The notes under the pieces are model-generated. The model searched no databases. It saw only the letters and a program-made list of their open reading frames with translations, and was not told the DNA's origin. Below, in pieces: positions 1 through 9,581 of a DNA stretch of 56,215 nt. This DNA is from Chloroflexota bacterium. Its GTDB lineage: Bacteria > Chloroflexota > Anaerolineae > DTLA01. Positions within the stretch are counted from its first letter, which is position 1; every line of letters starts with the position of its first letter. A program made the translations under genes and the position numbers. The DNA lies in assembly GCA_014874485.1 (NCBI GenBank), contig JADBJK010000022.1, forward strand, positions 1 through 56,215, read 5' to 3'.

Positions 1-885
1 GGGGGGCGGGGCGTTTGGAACACGAAATGCGGGAAAGGGCGCGAAAGGGGCGGGGGCCGTGCGTTCCCTCGCCCGCCGGGAGAGGGCCAGGGTGAGGGGC
101 GGCCGCGCGGGGCTAAAGCCGCCGCGCTGAGAGGGCGAAGCCCCGTTGGGGCTGGGGGTGCGGCATGTTGTTCGCCTGCCATCAGCCCGCAGGGCTTTGC
201 CCGTTCAGCCCGATGGCTTCGGCCTCGGGCGGGGGCGGCCGCGCGGGGCTGAACCCCCGCGCTGAGAGGGCGAAGCCCCGTTGGGGCTGGGGGGCGGGGC
301 GTTTGGAACACGAAATGCGGGAAAGGGCGCGAAAGGGGCGGGGGGCCGTGCGTTCCCTCGCCCGCCGGGAGAGGGCCAGGGTGAGGGGCGGCCGCGCTGA
401 ACCCCCGCGCTGAGAGGGCGAAGCCCCGTTGGGGCTGGGGGTGCGGCGTTTGGATCACGAAGGGCGCGGAGGGCGCGAAAGGCGCGAAAGGGGGGCGGCC
501 GCGCGGGGCTAAAGCCGCCGCGCTGAGAGGGCGAAGCCCCGTCGGGGCTGGGCGCGGCATGTTGTTCGCCTGCCATCAGCCCGCAGGGCTTTGCCCGTTC
601 AGCCCGATGGCTTCGGCCTCGGGCGGGGGCGGCCGCGCGGGGCTGAACCCCCGCGCTGAGAGGGCGAAGCCCCGTTGGGGCTGGGGGTGCGGCATGTTGT
701 TCGCCTGCCATCAGCCCGCAGGGCTTTGCCCGTTCAGCCCGATGGCTTCAGCCTCGGGCGAGGGCGGGCCGCGCGGGGCTAAAGCCGCCGCGGTGTGTAG
801 GGGCACAGCATGCTGGGCCCCTACGTGCAGCCCGCAGGGCTTTGCCCGTTCAGCCCGATGGCTTCGGCCTCGGGCGGGGGGGCGA
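1..885. repeat. GC-rich higher-order repeat block
   Basis: No credible gene. The block is built from a few motifs repeated in direct order. One begins ATGTTGTTCGCCTGCC near 164, 559 and 693; another begins GCGTTTGGAACACGAAATG near 10 and 299. Both alternate with stretches such as GAGAGGGCGAAGCCCCG. AGCCCGCAGGGCT is itself a palindrome. Related motifs recur near 20248-20471 and 37075-37185, so this is a dispersed family. Long open frames across it are low-complexity by-products. Confidence 0.8.
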
Positions 886-3800
886 TCATCGTGCCATCAT
901 CATGGTGGCCAGCGTGGTAACCTCGCCGGTTGTGGCCAACTTGTACGGGTCCAGGGTGTCGGGCGCGTCCAGCGGCGTGTGGAGATTCTCCGCGTTGGGC
1001 CAGAACAGGAGCACCGAGGGGACGCCGCGGTCGCGGAAGACCGCATGGGTGTTGCCGCCTTTGTACGCCTCGGGCGACACGCGCCGCTCCAACAGGTCGG
1101 CGGCCAGGCGCAGGTTGAACAGCAGCGTTGCCTCCAGGCCGTCCTTCTCGCCCTCCAGGTTCAGGTAGTAACTGCGTGCCGCGCCGACGGTGTCCAACTC
1201 CAGGAGACCCAGGGTGCCCTCCAGCGGGACGGGTGGCTGGTCGGCGTAGAGGCGGGAACTGGCGAGTCCTGCCTCTTCCGCGCCCCAGGCGACGAAGTAG
1301 ATGGGCCGCGACGGGCGGAATCCGCTTTCGGCCAGCACCCGCGCCACCTCCAGCATGACGGCGACGCCCGATGCATTCTTGTTCGCGCCTGGGTACAGCG
1401 TGCCATCGGGCAGGCTGCCCACGCCGTCGTAGTGCGCGCCGATGACCAGCGGGCGGGCGTCGGCGCGTTCGCCTGGGAGCACGCCGATCACCGTCAGCGC
1501 CTGCGCGGCCTGCGGTGCGCTGTAGGGCACGGTCAGGTGCGCTTTCAGGGAAAGCAGCAGGGCGCGCGGGGCGTTGTTGGCTTCGTACGGCGTCAGCCCC
1601 GCCATCTTGATGAGGTCGCGCCAGGTGCTTTCCTGAATCTGCACGACGGGGATGGTCTCGGCGTTCAGCGCCCGCGACGGCACGGTGCGCTCGCGCAGGT
1701 TCAGCGACGCGTCCTTGACCACCAGGATCAGGCCGCCCGCGCCGTGGGCCCACGCGGCCTCGGCTTCGGCGGCGGGGTCGGCCGACTGGTACTTGAGGGC
1801 GATGCGCCCGCCCAGGCGGACACCCTCGGGGAACTCCTTCGGCAGCCAGACGAGTTCGGCCGTTCGGTCGCCGCCGCCTGCGAATCCGCCGACGACCTCG
1901 CGGAAGTCCTCGCAGTAGGCCAGGGCCACCTCGCCGCTGGTTACCGTGTCGGTGAAGCGCACGGCGGGCATGGCCGTGAGTTCCGCGTAGGAGACGGGAA
2001 CCGCCTGGAAGAACGAGCCGTCGGGCGCGCCGGGCTGCAGGCCGAGCGCCTGCATCTGTTCTGCGATCCAGCGGGCGGCGGCTTCTGCGCCGGGACTGCC
2101 TGCCCTGCGGCCTGCGAAGTCCTCGGAAGCCAGCGCCCGCACCGTGCCCAGCGCCCGGTCTGCGCTGAAGCTCTGGGCCGCGCGGATGAGTTCCGCGGGC
2201 ACACCGCCCAGCCGCACGGCCTCCTGCCACTGCGGCTCCCAGTCGGAGAACGGCATGCGCGCCGCCACGGCGAACGCCTGCGCGAACCCCCGGCCTTCGC
2301 CCATGGCGCGCAGCAGGCGGTTCAGGCTGTCCAGCCCGAACTGACGGACGAACTCGTTCACGAACATCCATGACTGGCCGTAGTAGAGCGTCGTGTCCTG
2401 CTCGGCCACTTGGTCATAGGTGGGCATGTTGGCCCAGTCCAGCAGTTTCTGCGTGCGCTGGGCTTCGCGGACGGCGGGCACATACCGCGCCTGTGCCGAG
2501 GCTGCGGTCTCCGGTGCGGCCCGCATGCTCTCAAACACGGCGACGCCTTCGTGGAGCCACTCCAAGTCCACTCCCAGGTCAAACAGCGCGCGGTGCGTGA
2601 ACTCGTGGGCGATGAGGCTCACGAAGTCCAGTCCCTTGGCTCCCGTCCAAATCTTGATGGCCTCGCCGGGCTCGTACCAGCCCTTGGCCCACGAGGGCAC
2701 GGATAGCAGGATGGACGCCAGCATCGCGGACTGGTCGTCGTACAACTTGATTTCGGTAACCGACGCGGGCGCGTAGTCCAGGTCGGCGGTTACCTGGGCG
2801 TAGGCGCGTTCGGCAGCGTCCAGGACGGCGCGGGCGGTCTCCTGCGTCGTCGGGGGCGTGTACTTGACCACGAAGTGCTCGCCCTGCTCTGCCGTCCAGT
2901 CCGGCCCGGCCAGCACCCAGCGGTCGCCGACCTTGACAAAGCGGACCGGATGCCAGGCGTGGATGGATTTGCCGCTCTCCTTCAGCACGGCGCTCATTTC
3001 CAGATTGACCAGCGCGCCGCCTTTGTCCAGGCCCAGGAGTTGGGCGTTGAGGTCGTAGGAACTCACGGGGTGTTTCGCCAAATCGTCAAACCAGTGGCCC
3101 TCTTCGGCCAGGAACACGGCGTCGTCGGGGTTGACGGTAGCGAGGAAGGCGGCTTTGTCGCCCGTCCGCACGGCGTCCTCGCGCTGGCGTAGCGTTTGGT
3201 CTATGCCCGCGCGGGCCTCGGCGAGCGGGGCCATGACCGCGGTCTCCCAAGCCTGGGCGAAGGCGTCGGGCGTGGTGTCCAGCGCCGCGAAGGCTCCCCC
3301 CTGCGTTCCCGTCCGCGCCCAGCCCGCGCAGAACTTGCGGACCCCGTCAGGCCCGTAGGTGCGCATGAAGTAGTCGGTCAGGCTCCAGGCCACCGCACTG
3401 CTGCGCTCGTCAAAGGCGTCGGCTGTCAGGGTGAGCACCCGCTGGGCCGACACCGTGCCGTCCAGCAGGGGCGTCATCTCGCGGGCGAGGGCGCGCTGCG
3501 CGTCGGGGTCGCCCGCTGCCGCTATCCATCGTATGAGGCCCACACCGAGCCACGCGCCCTCCTGCGGGGGCATGCCGAGTTCGGCGCGCACCAGGTTGAC
3601 CGCGGTCGGCGTGATGGCGTCGGTGCGGGCGATGTGGTATCCCGGAAGGGGCGAGTATTCGCCGATGCCCGCGCCCGCCAGCCACGAGAAGGTGTTCCTA
3701 TCCGGGTACACGGTGAGGGTGATGGGTTGCGGGTTGCGCAGGCCCAGGGCCAGCGCCACGCGAAGCCGCGCCTGAGCCAGCGAATCGGCCCAGTCCTGGT

Positions 3801-5745
3801 CGGTCTCGCTCCCGCGCACCATCTGAACCGTGAGCGCGGGCGCCTTGATCGTGCTGGCGATGGGCCAGGTGGCGTACCATTCCGCCGCGCGACGCACCAT
3901 CTGGGCGGGGTACGTGGCGAGCACCGACCGTCGGCCGTCCTTGTCCAGCGAAGCCGCGGTAACGTCGGCCTGCGCGGTGTCGCCCGAAACCAAGAGATTG
4001 CTCACCGTGAGGGTGTAGCCTTGACGCACGTCCACGGGCCGCGTCGCCAGCCAGTCCTGCCCGGCCTGGCGGAGCGCAGCGTCGGCGGGGTCCAGCGTGG
4101 CGACGTAGGCGTCGGCGTCGCCCGCGGCGATGGCCTGGGACTGGGAGTCCAGCAGGGCACGCAGGCGCGGCTGCACCGTGGACAGGACGATGGCGGCATG
4201 GGACGCGATGGCCCCCGCCTGGCGCAAGCGTTCGGGCTGGAGCGTGTCGGGCGTGTCCTGGGGCGTGTGGTAGTAGGGCACGTCGGCGTTGTCCCAGATG
4301 AGCAGCGCAGCGGGGACATTGGCCCGAAGGAAGGCCGCGTGGTCGCTGCCGCCCTGGAACGAGACCTCGCCCGTCGTTACGCCGAACAGCGCCGCGCTGG
4401 CCTGCAACTGCCGCCCCACGGCGTTGTTGATGCCATCCAGGGTCAAGATGCCATCGGATGCCAAGCCCACCATGTCCAACTGGATCATGCCGACGGTGGC
4501 GGTGAGGGGGTAGCGCGGGTTCTGCACGTAGTGCTCCGCGCCCAGCAGCCCCTGCTCCTCGGCATCCCACGCGGCGAAGACCACCGTCGTGTCGGGGACG
4601 AACCCGGCGGCCTGCCACGAGCGGGCGATTTCCAGCAGGACCGCCGTGCCCGAAGCGTTGTCGTTCGCGCCGCGGTAGATGTCGCCGTTGGCGTCGGTGC
4701 CCAGGTGGTCGTAGTGGGCGCCGATGATGACGACCTTGTCGCGCTGGGTCGGGTCGCGGCCCGGCAGCACGCCCAGGACGTTCCGGGCTTCGGCCTCGCC
4801 CGGCTCGTTTAGGGACACCTCAAAATGCGCCGAGACATTCAGCGGTACGGCGCGGTACAGGAGCGACAGGTCGTCCAGCGTGTAGCCGCTGTCGGCCAGA
4901 AGGGCCTCGGCCACCTGGGGCAGCACGATGAGGGTGGGCAGGCTCTTGGGCAGGTAGTTCGGCTGGCGGTACGTGCGGATGCGGTCCACGCGACTCTCGG
5001 CGTCGGTGAGCAGGATGAGGCCGCTCGCGCCGTGCTCCAGCGCCTGGCGGTACACCTCGTCGCTGGCCGAGAAGCGGCAGAAGGCGATCTGCCCGGCCAC
5101 ATCCACGCCGCGGAAGTCCTCGGCGCGGCAGTCGTTGGCCCAAACCACGCGCCCGCTGGCGGTCCCGCCCCCGGCGTACCCGCCCCAGGCGAAGGCGAAG
5201 TCCTTGCGGTACACGAAGTCGTCGTACACCGTGCCGGTCGTGGTGGTGAAGACGAAGGTGGGCACGCCCGTGATTTCGGCGAACGGGACGGTGAACGGCT
5301 GGAAGTAGCCGTCAGTTCCGGCAGGTTGCAGGCCGAACTCCTGGAACTTCTGGGCGATGTACTCGCCCGCGGCACGCCCGCCGTCGGTGCCGGGCTGTCG
5401 CCCCCCGAGTTCCGGCGCAGCGAGCGTTTCCACGAAGTCCATGGCCTCTTCGGCGTCAAAAGAGCGGGCGACGGCCAGCAGGTCGCCGCTCGCCACCGCC
5501 GGCCCGGGTTCGCGCACCACCGGCTGCACGGCTGGCGTCTGCACGGGCGCGGGCGTGGGCTTGCCGGGCGCGGGCGTCGTCGTGGGGCGCGGCTTGACGG
5601 CGGCAGGCGTCGGGGCCACCGCAGAGGGCGCAGCATGGCGTTGCAGGGCCTGCGCCCCGGCCCAGATAAGCCCCGCTTCCAGCACAAGCAGCGCCGCAAT
5701 CAGGGCGATGAGTACGTTTCGGTTCAGGTTGCGTAGTTTGGTCAT
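886..5745 (-). CDS. Exported multi-domain metallopeptidase (M28, degenerate MA-like, MA-type gluzincin, second M28)
   Basis: A 1619-residue protein with an N-terminal signal anchor (about residues 9-30) and a Pro/Thr-rich linker. The first M28 aminopeptidase domain (about 100-540) keeps every expected dizinc residue: H344, D362, E396/E397, D424 and H493. A second segment (about 660-850) resembles a peptidase-MA fold but lacks HExxH. A third domain (about 970-1200) has HEFTH at 1047-1051 followed by WLHEG, a complete gluzincin site. A second M28 copy (about 1230-1600) keeps H1438 and E1490/E1491, but the bridging Asp of the GANDN motif is Lys1456 (codon AAG). It is the last gene of a four-gene minus-strand operon with two permeases and a TolB-like protein. 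Likely role: extracellular peptide hydrolysis. Substrate unknown. Confidence 0.85.
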   Translation of the reverse strand: MTKLRNLNRNVLIALIAALLVLEAGLIWAGAQALQRHAAPSAVAPTPAAVKPRPTTTPAPGKPTPAPVQTPAVQPVVREPGPAVASGDLLAVARSFDAEEAMDFVETLAAPELGGRQPGTDGGRAAGEYIAQKFQEFGLQPAGTDGYFQPFTVPFAEITGVPTFVFTTTTGTVYDDFVYRKDFAFAWGGYAGGGTASGRVVWANDCRAEDFRGVDVAGQIAFCRFSASDEVYRQALEHGASGLILLTDAESRVDRIRTYRQPNYLPKSLPTLIVLPQVAEALLADSGYTLDDLSLLYRAVPLNVSAHFEVSLNEPGEAEARNVLGVLPGRDPTQRDKVVIIGAHYDHLGTDANGDIYRGANDNASGTAVLLEIARSWQAAGFVPDTTVVFAAWDAEEQGLLGAEHYVQNPRYPLTATVGMIQLDMVGLASDGILTLDGINNAVGRQLQASAALFGVTTGEVSFQGGSDHAAFLRANVPAALLIWDNADVPYYHTPQDTPDTLQPERLRQAGAIASHAAIVLSTVQPRLRALLDSQSQAIAAGDADAYVATLDPADAALRQAGQDWLATRPVDVRQGYTLTVSNLLVSGDTAQADVTAASLDKDGRRSVLATYPAQMVRRAAEWYATWPIASTIKAPALTVQMVRGSETDQDWADSLAQARLRVALALGLRNPQPITLTVYPDRNTFSWLAGAGIGEYSPLPGYHIARTDAITPTAVNLVRAELGMPPQEGAWLGVGLIRWIAAAGDPDAQRALAREMTPLLDGTVSAQRVLTLTADAFDERSSAVAWSLTDYFMRTYGPDGVRKFCAGWARTGTQGGAFAALDTTPDAFAQAWETAVMAPLAEARAGIDQTLRQREDAVRTGDKAAFLATVNPDDAVFLAEEGHWFDDLAKHPVSSYDLNAQLLGLDKGGALVNLEMSAVLKESGKSIHAWHPVRFVKVGDRWVLAGPDWTAEQGEHFVVKYTPPTTQETARAVLDAAERAYAQVTADLDYAPASVTEIKLYDDQSAMLASILLSVPSWAKGWYEPGEAIKIWTGAKGLDFVSLIAHEFTHRALFDLGVDLEWLHEGVAVFESMRAAPETAASAQARYVPAVREAQRTQKLLDWANMPTYDQVAEQDTTLYYGQSWMFVNEFVRQFGLDSLNRLLRAMGEGRGFAQAFAVAARMPFSDWEPQWQEAVRLGGVPAELIRAAQSFSADRALGTVRALASEDFAGRRAGSPGAEAAARWIAEQMQALGLQPGAPDGSFFQAVPVSYAELTAMPAVRFTDTVTSGEVALAYCEDFREVVGGFAGGGDRTAELVWLPKEFPEGVRLGGRIALKYQSADPAAEAEAAWAHGAGGLILVVKDASLNLRERTVPSRALNAETIPVVQIQESTWRDLIKMAGLTPYEANNAPRALLLSLKAHLTVPYSAPQAAQALTVIGVLPGERADARPLVIGAHYDGVGSLPDGTLYPGANKNASGVAVMLEVARVLAESGFRPSRPIYFVAWGAEEAGLASSRLYADQPPVPLEGTLGLLELDTVGAARSYYLNLEGEKDGLEATLLFNLRLAADLLERRVSPEAYKGGNTHAVFRDRGVPSVLLFWPNAENLHTPLDAPDTLDPYKLATTGEVTTLATMMMAR

Positions 5746-5872
5746 TGTACGAGCCTTTAGCGATCAGCCATTGGCCGTTCGCCATTGGCCTTTAGCCCTT
5801 GGCCTCTTGCCCGTTACACGTGGGTACGGGCCGATGGCTATCGGCTAATGGCCAAAGGCTACTGGTCAAAGG
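5746..5872. repeat. Intergenic short-unit repeat (TTGGCC/TTAGCC type)
   Basis: Fills the whole gap between two operon genes. The left half is 7-8 bp units such as CATTGGCC and TTTAGCCC. The right half carries the reverse-complement units GGCTAATGGCC and AAAGGCTACTGG, so the RNA can fold into a long imperfect hairpin. The same element fills 7064-7148 and 9582-9680 and recurs near 25670-25715. Confidence 0.7.
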
Positions 5873-7063
5873 CTACTGGCTTCCTGGCCTCCACACGGCC
5901 AGCGCTTCCAGGCCGGGATTGTCCGGGAACGCGAACAGCGCGCCCGTCTTGGTGTCCAGAATCCACAGGTTCCCGTCGGGGAGCGAGCCTTGCCCCTCCC
6001 AGAAGAGGGAATAGGACAGGTACACCCCGTCGGGCGACCAGGCCAGGTCCTGGGGCGAGGACTGGCGGTCGCCTGCGATTGGGAACGTGGCAGCCATCCC
6101 GTCTTCCAGCGTGTAGATGTACAGCACGTAGGCCCCCTGGCCGTCGTCCCAGGCGGTCGCTGCCAGCCTCGCGCCGTCGGGCGACCAGGCCAAGTCCATG
6201 ACGTAGCCCCGCTCCAGCAGCGCGTGGTCGCCCGTCCCGTCGGGCCGCACCAGGCGCACGCCGTTGCCCTTCTCCACGTTCGTGTACGCGAGCCACTCGC
6301 CGGTCGGGGACCAGCGCACCTGCGTCGCGTCTCGGGCGGCGAGGGACAGCGTGCGGTCGGTCAGGCGATACACCCAGGCGGCTACGGGGATGGGGCTGCT
6401 CTCCGGCAGCGTGGGCGCGCGACCCGGCGGGACGTTGATGACCCCCGTGTACGCGATAAGGGCCAGCGATTGGCCGTCGGGCGCCCAACTCACCGCCGTC
6501 GCGCTGACGGTCGGCGTGAGCGGCTGGGTCTCCGTGGCCAGCGTCGCCGCGTTCACGATGACCAACTCACCCGTGATGGGGCCGCCTTCCCGCCCAGGCG
6601 CAACCATACGCAGCCAGGCGACGCGCCGCCCGTCGGGAGACCATGCCGGTTCTACCCACCCGAAGTCCGATAGATCACCAAGTCGGCGCTCCACGGGCTT
6701 GGCGCCGTCCAGGGTCATCAGGTACACGCCACTGGCGGAGTCTCCGCCGCCCCGCGTTGTTGCAGCAACCCGCAAGAAGGCCAGCATCTTGCCGTCTGGC
6801 GACCAGGCCGGGTACACCTCGTGTTCGGGCGTCTGGGTCAGCGGCTTGATGGTGCGACCCGCCGGGTCGGCCAGGTACAGGTCCAGGCTGCCCTCGGTGC
6901 CGACGGCGGCGTAGGCGATCTGGCGCCCGCCCTGCGCTTCCGACGGCGGCCGCAGCCACAGGTACGCCACGGCCGCGGCGGTGAGGAGCACGCACACCCC
7001 CAGCGCCACGACGACGCGGGCGAGGATGGTATTCAGTTTGCTCGGTAGCGCGTCGGTGTTCAT
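5873..7063 (-). CDS. Membrane-anchored TolB-like beta-propeller protein
   Basis: A 396-residue protein with one N-terminal transmembrane helix (about 14-36). At least six PD40/WD40-like repeats follow, each with a variant of W-S-P-D-G, for example AWSPDGKMLAFL, PAWSPDGRRVAWL, RWSPTGEWLAY and AWSPDGVYLSYS. This is the TolB/DPP-IV-type propeller family, which binds proteins or peptides and has no catalytic residues of its own. Third gene of the permease-peptidase operon. Probable role: an outward-facing scaffold or recognition module working with the M28 proteins around it; the specific partner is inferred from context only. Confidence 0.8.
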   Translation of the reverse strand: MNTDALPSKLNTILARVVVALGVCVLLTAAAVAYLWLRPPSEAQGGRQIAYAAVGTEGSLDLYLADPAGRTIKPLTQTPEHEVYPAWSPDGKMLAFLRVAATTRGGGDSASGVYLMTLDGAKPVERRLGDLSDFGWVEPAWSPDGRRVAWLRMVAPGREGGPITGELVIVNAATLATETQPLTPTVSATAVSWAPDGQSLALIAYTGVINVPPGRAPTLPESSPIPVAAWVYRLTDRTLSLAARDATQVRWSPTGEWLAYTNVEKGNGVRLVRPDGTGDHALLERGYVMDLAWSPDGARLAATAWDDGQGAYVLYIYTLEDGMAATFPIAGDRQSSPQDLAWSPDGVYLSYSLFWEGQGSLPDGNLWILDTKTGALFAFPDNPGLEALAVWRPGSQ

Positions 7064-7148
7064 AGTCCTCAGCCATTGGCCGTTTGCCTTTGGCCTCTAG
7101 CCCTTGTCGTCGGCCAGAAGCTGACGGCTAGAGGCTAACGGCTCTCGG
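7064..7148. repeat. Intergenic short-unit repeat (TTGGCC/TTAGCC type)
   Basis: Second copy of the hairpin-forming repeat that separates genes in this operon. Left units are CATTGGCC and TTTGGCCTCTAGCCC; right units are GGCTAGAGGCTAACGGC. It fills the gap between the stop of the fused permease gene and the start of the propeller gene. Confidence 0.65.
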
Positions 7149-9581
7149 CTAGTAATGGTACTGCCTGCTGGCGGTGATGAGCGCCAGGTTCACAATCTGG
7201 CCGACCCTGCCGATGCGGGCGGCCTCTGCGTCGTCGGGCGCGCCGCCCCGGAAGGCGTCGGGCGCACCGTCCCAGGCCAGCGTGGCCGATTTGTCGGCCA
7301 GTTCTCTGCAATAGGCATGGGCGCAGGCGGTCCCCCTGATGACGGAAGCGCCCGTAACCTGGCCGCTGCGCTTCAGCAACTCGCTCAGGGTATTGCTCTT
7401 GGCCTCGGCCAGGAGCGGGTCCTCACCGCCGCCTACGCTGCCCAGGTGAATCACCGCGTTGCGGTCCAGCGAGCGGTAGGGCGTGAACTCGGCCAGGTAC
7501 GTTTGGGCGCCGGACGTGTCGGCGTACCCCGCCGCCCACACGTTGAACAGCACCGTGCGGCGCGGCTTGAACTGCTCGGCGTGCCACAGGCGCGCGATCT
7601 CCAACAGGATGCCCACGCCTGCCGGGCCGTCGCTGGCCGACAGGAACGGGCGGTCCGGGTCCGGCTCCGGCATGTCGTAGTGCGTGGACACGACCAGCGC
7701 CTCTTTGTCCAGTGCCGTGTCGTTTCCGGGCAGGATGCCCAGGACGTTGTAGCCGGTGCGCTCCTGCGGTTCGGCCAATTCCACCCGCGCGCGCACCTGC
7801 ACCGCCAGCGTCTGCGTGAACCAGGGCCTGTCGGGGGACGACGCCGCGAACTCGTCCACCAGCGCCTGCAGGTCGGCCACGGTGTAGCCCGCCAGTTGCA
7901 GCAGGCGGTCGGCGGCTTCGGGGCGGACGTGCAGGATGGGGATCGTGGGCTTCTCCATGAAGCCGAACTCGCCCGATGGCCAATCGGTGTGCGGCGCGGC
8001 GTCGTCGGCAACGATGAGGATGGCCTGCGCGCCGCGGATGAGCGCCTCGGTGTCAAAGGCGGAGGGCATGTTCTTGCCCAGCACCAGCGCAACCTGCCCG
8101 CGCAAGTCCAGCCCGCGGAAGTCGGCGTAGCGCACGTTCTGCCGCGCGAAGCCCACGAAGGTGAGCGGGGCGTCGGCGCTGCCCGAACCGCCGTGCCGAT
8201 ACACCTGCTCGCCGAAGTCTGCGCCGTGGGTCAGGGCCACCGTCTGCCCCGCCGCCTCGGCTTCCAGGATCGGCGTGCGGATGCGCGGGGCGATCATGCG
8301 GGTTACCTCTTGCAGGTAACTCTGCCCACCTCCCGCAGGCAGAATGCCATAGGCTTCCATCTGCTCCGCGATGTACTCGGCGGCGGCGCGAGAGCCTTCG
8401 GTGCCGAAGCCTGGGTCGGCTTGCTGGAGTTCTACGATGCGCGTGGCATGCCCCAGGGCGCGCTCGGCGTCAAACTGGCTCGCCAGTTTCGCGTAGGACA
8501 CGCCCGGGCTGATCTGGTTCACGATGTACCACGTGAGGAGCGTGATGGCGGCGACGACCACCACCATGCGCTTGGAGATGATGGCGGCGGTGTTGACCCC
8601 GGCCTCGCGGACGATGCGCCGCAGTCCCTCGCCCATCAGGTTGAACCCCAGGACGGCCACGAAGAAGGCCATGGCCGGCCAGAAGACCATCCAGGGCGAC
8701 GTGCGGATGTAGGCGCGTGCGCCCGCCAGCATGGCGCCCCACTCGGGCACGTCGGCGATGGCAACCGTCCCGCTGAACCCCTCGGTCTGGGAACCGCCGC
8801 CGATGAACACGCCCACGAACCCCAGTTCGCCCAGGATCATCAGCACGGCGCCCATCTCCAGCAGCGTCAGCACCACCAGCGCGGGCAGGACGTTGGGCAG
8901 GATGTGGCGCACGATGATGCCGCCCTCGGTGAGGCCGATGACCCGCGCGCCTTCCACAAAGGGCCGCTCGCGCAGACTGACGAACTCGCTGCGGATGTAC
9001 TGGGCGATCTCGCCCCATCCCACCAGGCACAGCGCGATGAGGAAGGCCGACAGCCCTTTGCGGATGTCCAGCGCCAGGATGAGGATCATGCCGGTCAGGA
9101 GCATGGGCAGCGACGACAGGATTTCCACCAGGCCCATGATGATGCGGTCGGACAGGCTGCCGGGCCGCCAGCCGGCGATGGCCCCCAGCCCGAACCCCAA
9201 CAAGAGCCGCGCCATGGTTACGAACAGGCACGCCACCAGCGTGTTGCGCGCGCCGTACAGCAGCAGGCTCAACACATCCCGGCCCCACTGATCCGAACCC
9301 AGCGGGAACTCGTCCGACGGCGGGAAGGGCGGGAAGACCAACTGCCCGTTGATCATCTCGGACGAGCGCTGGGCCGACAGGTACGGGTTCTGCGACGCGA
9401 AGCGCGGCCCGACCACCGCCACCGCCAGCAGGAACACCACGATGAGCATTCCCGCCATGAACGGGAAGTTGAGCGTGATGAGCCGCCAGCGGAACCGCCC
9501 CGTGCGGATGGGCGCGTCGGGGTCGCTTTTGTCGCGCGGCTTCTGCCCTATTCGTTTCAGGCTATCCAGCAGTCGTAACAT
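7149..9581 (-). CDS. OppC/DppC-type ABC permease fused to a degenerate M28 peptidase ectodomain
   Basis: An 810-residue protein. Residues 1-330 are a typical peptide/nickel ABC permease of the DppC family: N-terminal helix at 41-58, a further helical core, and the EAA loop (EGARVIGLTEGG into HILPNVLP) at 210-233. An extra helix at about 338-356 leads to a C-terminal M28-like domain (360-810) predicted outside the cell. That domain keeps H634 and D651, but the catalytic and zinc glutamates are Gly685 and Tyr686, the next Asp is Gly714, and the last His aligns with Arg778. It is therefore very likely not a peptidase and may bind peptides instead. The start was chosen at MLRLL because upstream in-frame codons are intergenic repeat. 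No ATPase gene lies nearby. Confidence 0.85.
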   Translation of the reverse strand: MLRLLDSLKRIGQKPRDKSDPDAPIRTGRFRWRLITLNFPFMAGMLIVVFLLAVAVVGPRFASQNPYLSAQRSSEMINGQLVFPPFPPSDEFPLGSDQWGRDVLSLLLYGARNTLVACLFVTMARLLLGFGLGAIAGWRPGSLSDRIIMGLVEILSSLPMLLTGMILILALDIRKGLSAFLIALCLVGWGEIAQYIRSEFVSLRERPFVEGARVIGLTEGGIIVRHILPNVLPALVVLTLLEMGAVLMILGELGFVGVFIGGGSQTEGFSGTVAIADVPEWGAMLAGARAYIRTSPWMVFWPAMAFFVAVLGFNLMGEGLRRIVREAGVNTAAIISKRMVVVVAAITLLTWYIVNQISPGVSYAKLASQFDAERALGHATRIVELQQADPGFGTEGSRAAAEYIAEQMEAYGILPAGGGQSYLQEVTRMIAPRIRTPILEAEAAGQTVALTHGADFGEQVYRHGGSGSADAPLTFVGFARQNVRYADFRGLDLRGQVALVLGKNMPSAFDTEALIRGAQAILIVADDAAPHTDWPSGEFGFMEKPTIPILHVRPEAADRLLQLAGYTVADLQALVDEFAASSPDRPWFTQTLAVQVRARVELAEPQERTGYNVLGILPGNDTALDKEALVVSTHYDMPEPDPDRPFLSASDGPAGVGILLEIARLWHAEQFKPRRTVLFNVWAAGYADTSGAQTYLAEFTPYRSLDRNAVIHLGSVGGGEDPLLAEAKSNTLSELLKRSGQVTGASVIRGTACAHAYCRELADKSATLAWDGAPDAFRGGAPDDAEAARIGRVGQIVNLALITASRQYHY

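Noticed and set aside
559-2373. 604-residue plus-strand ORF
   Set aside because: It runs through repeat DNA and then antisense to the M28 protease; composition is Gly/Arg/Ala-rich with no domain. High GC removes stop codons by chance.
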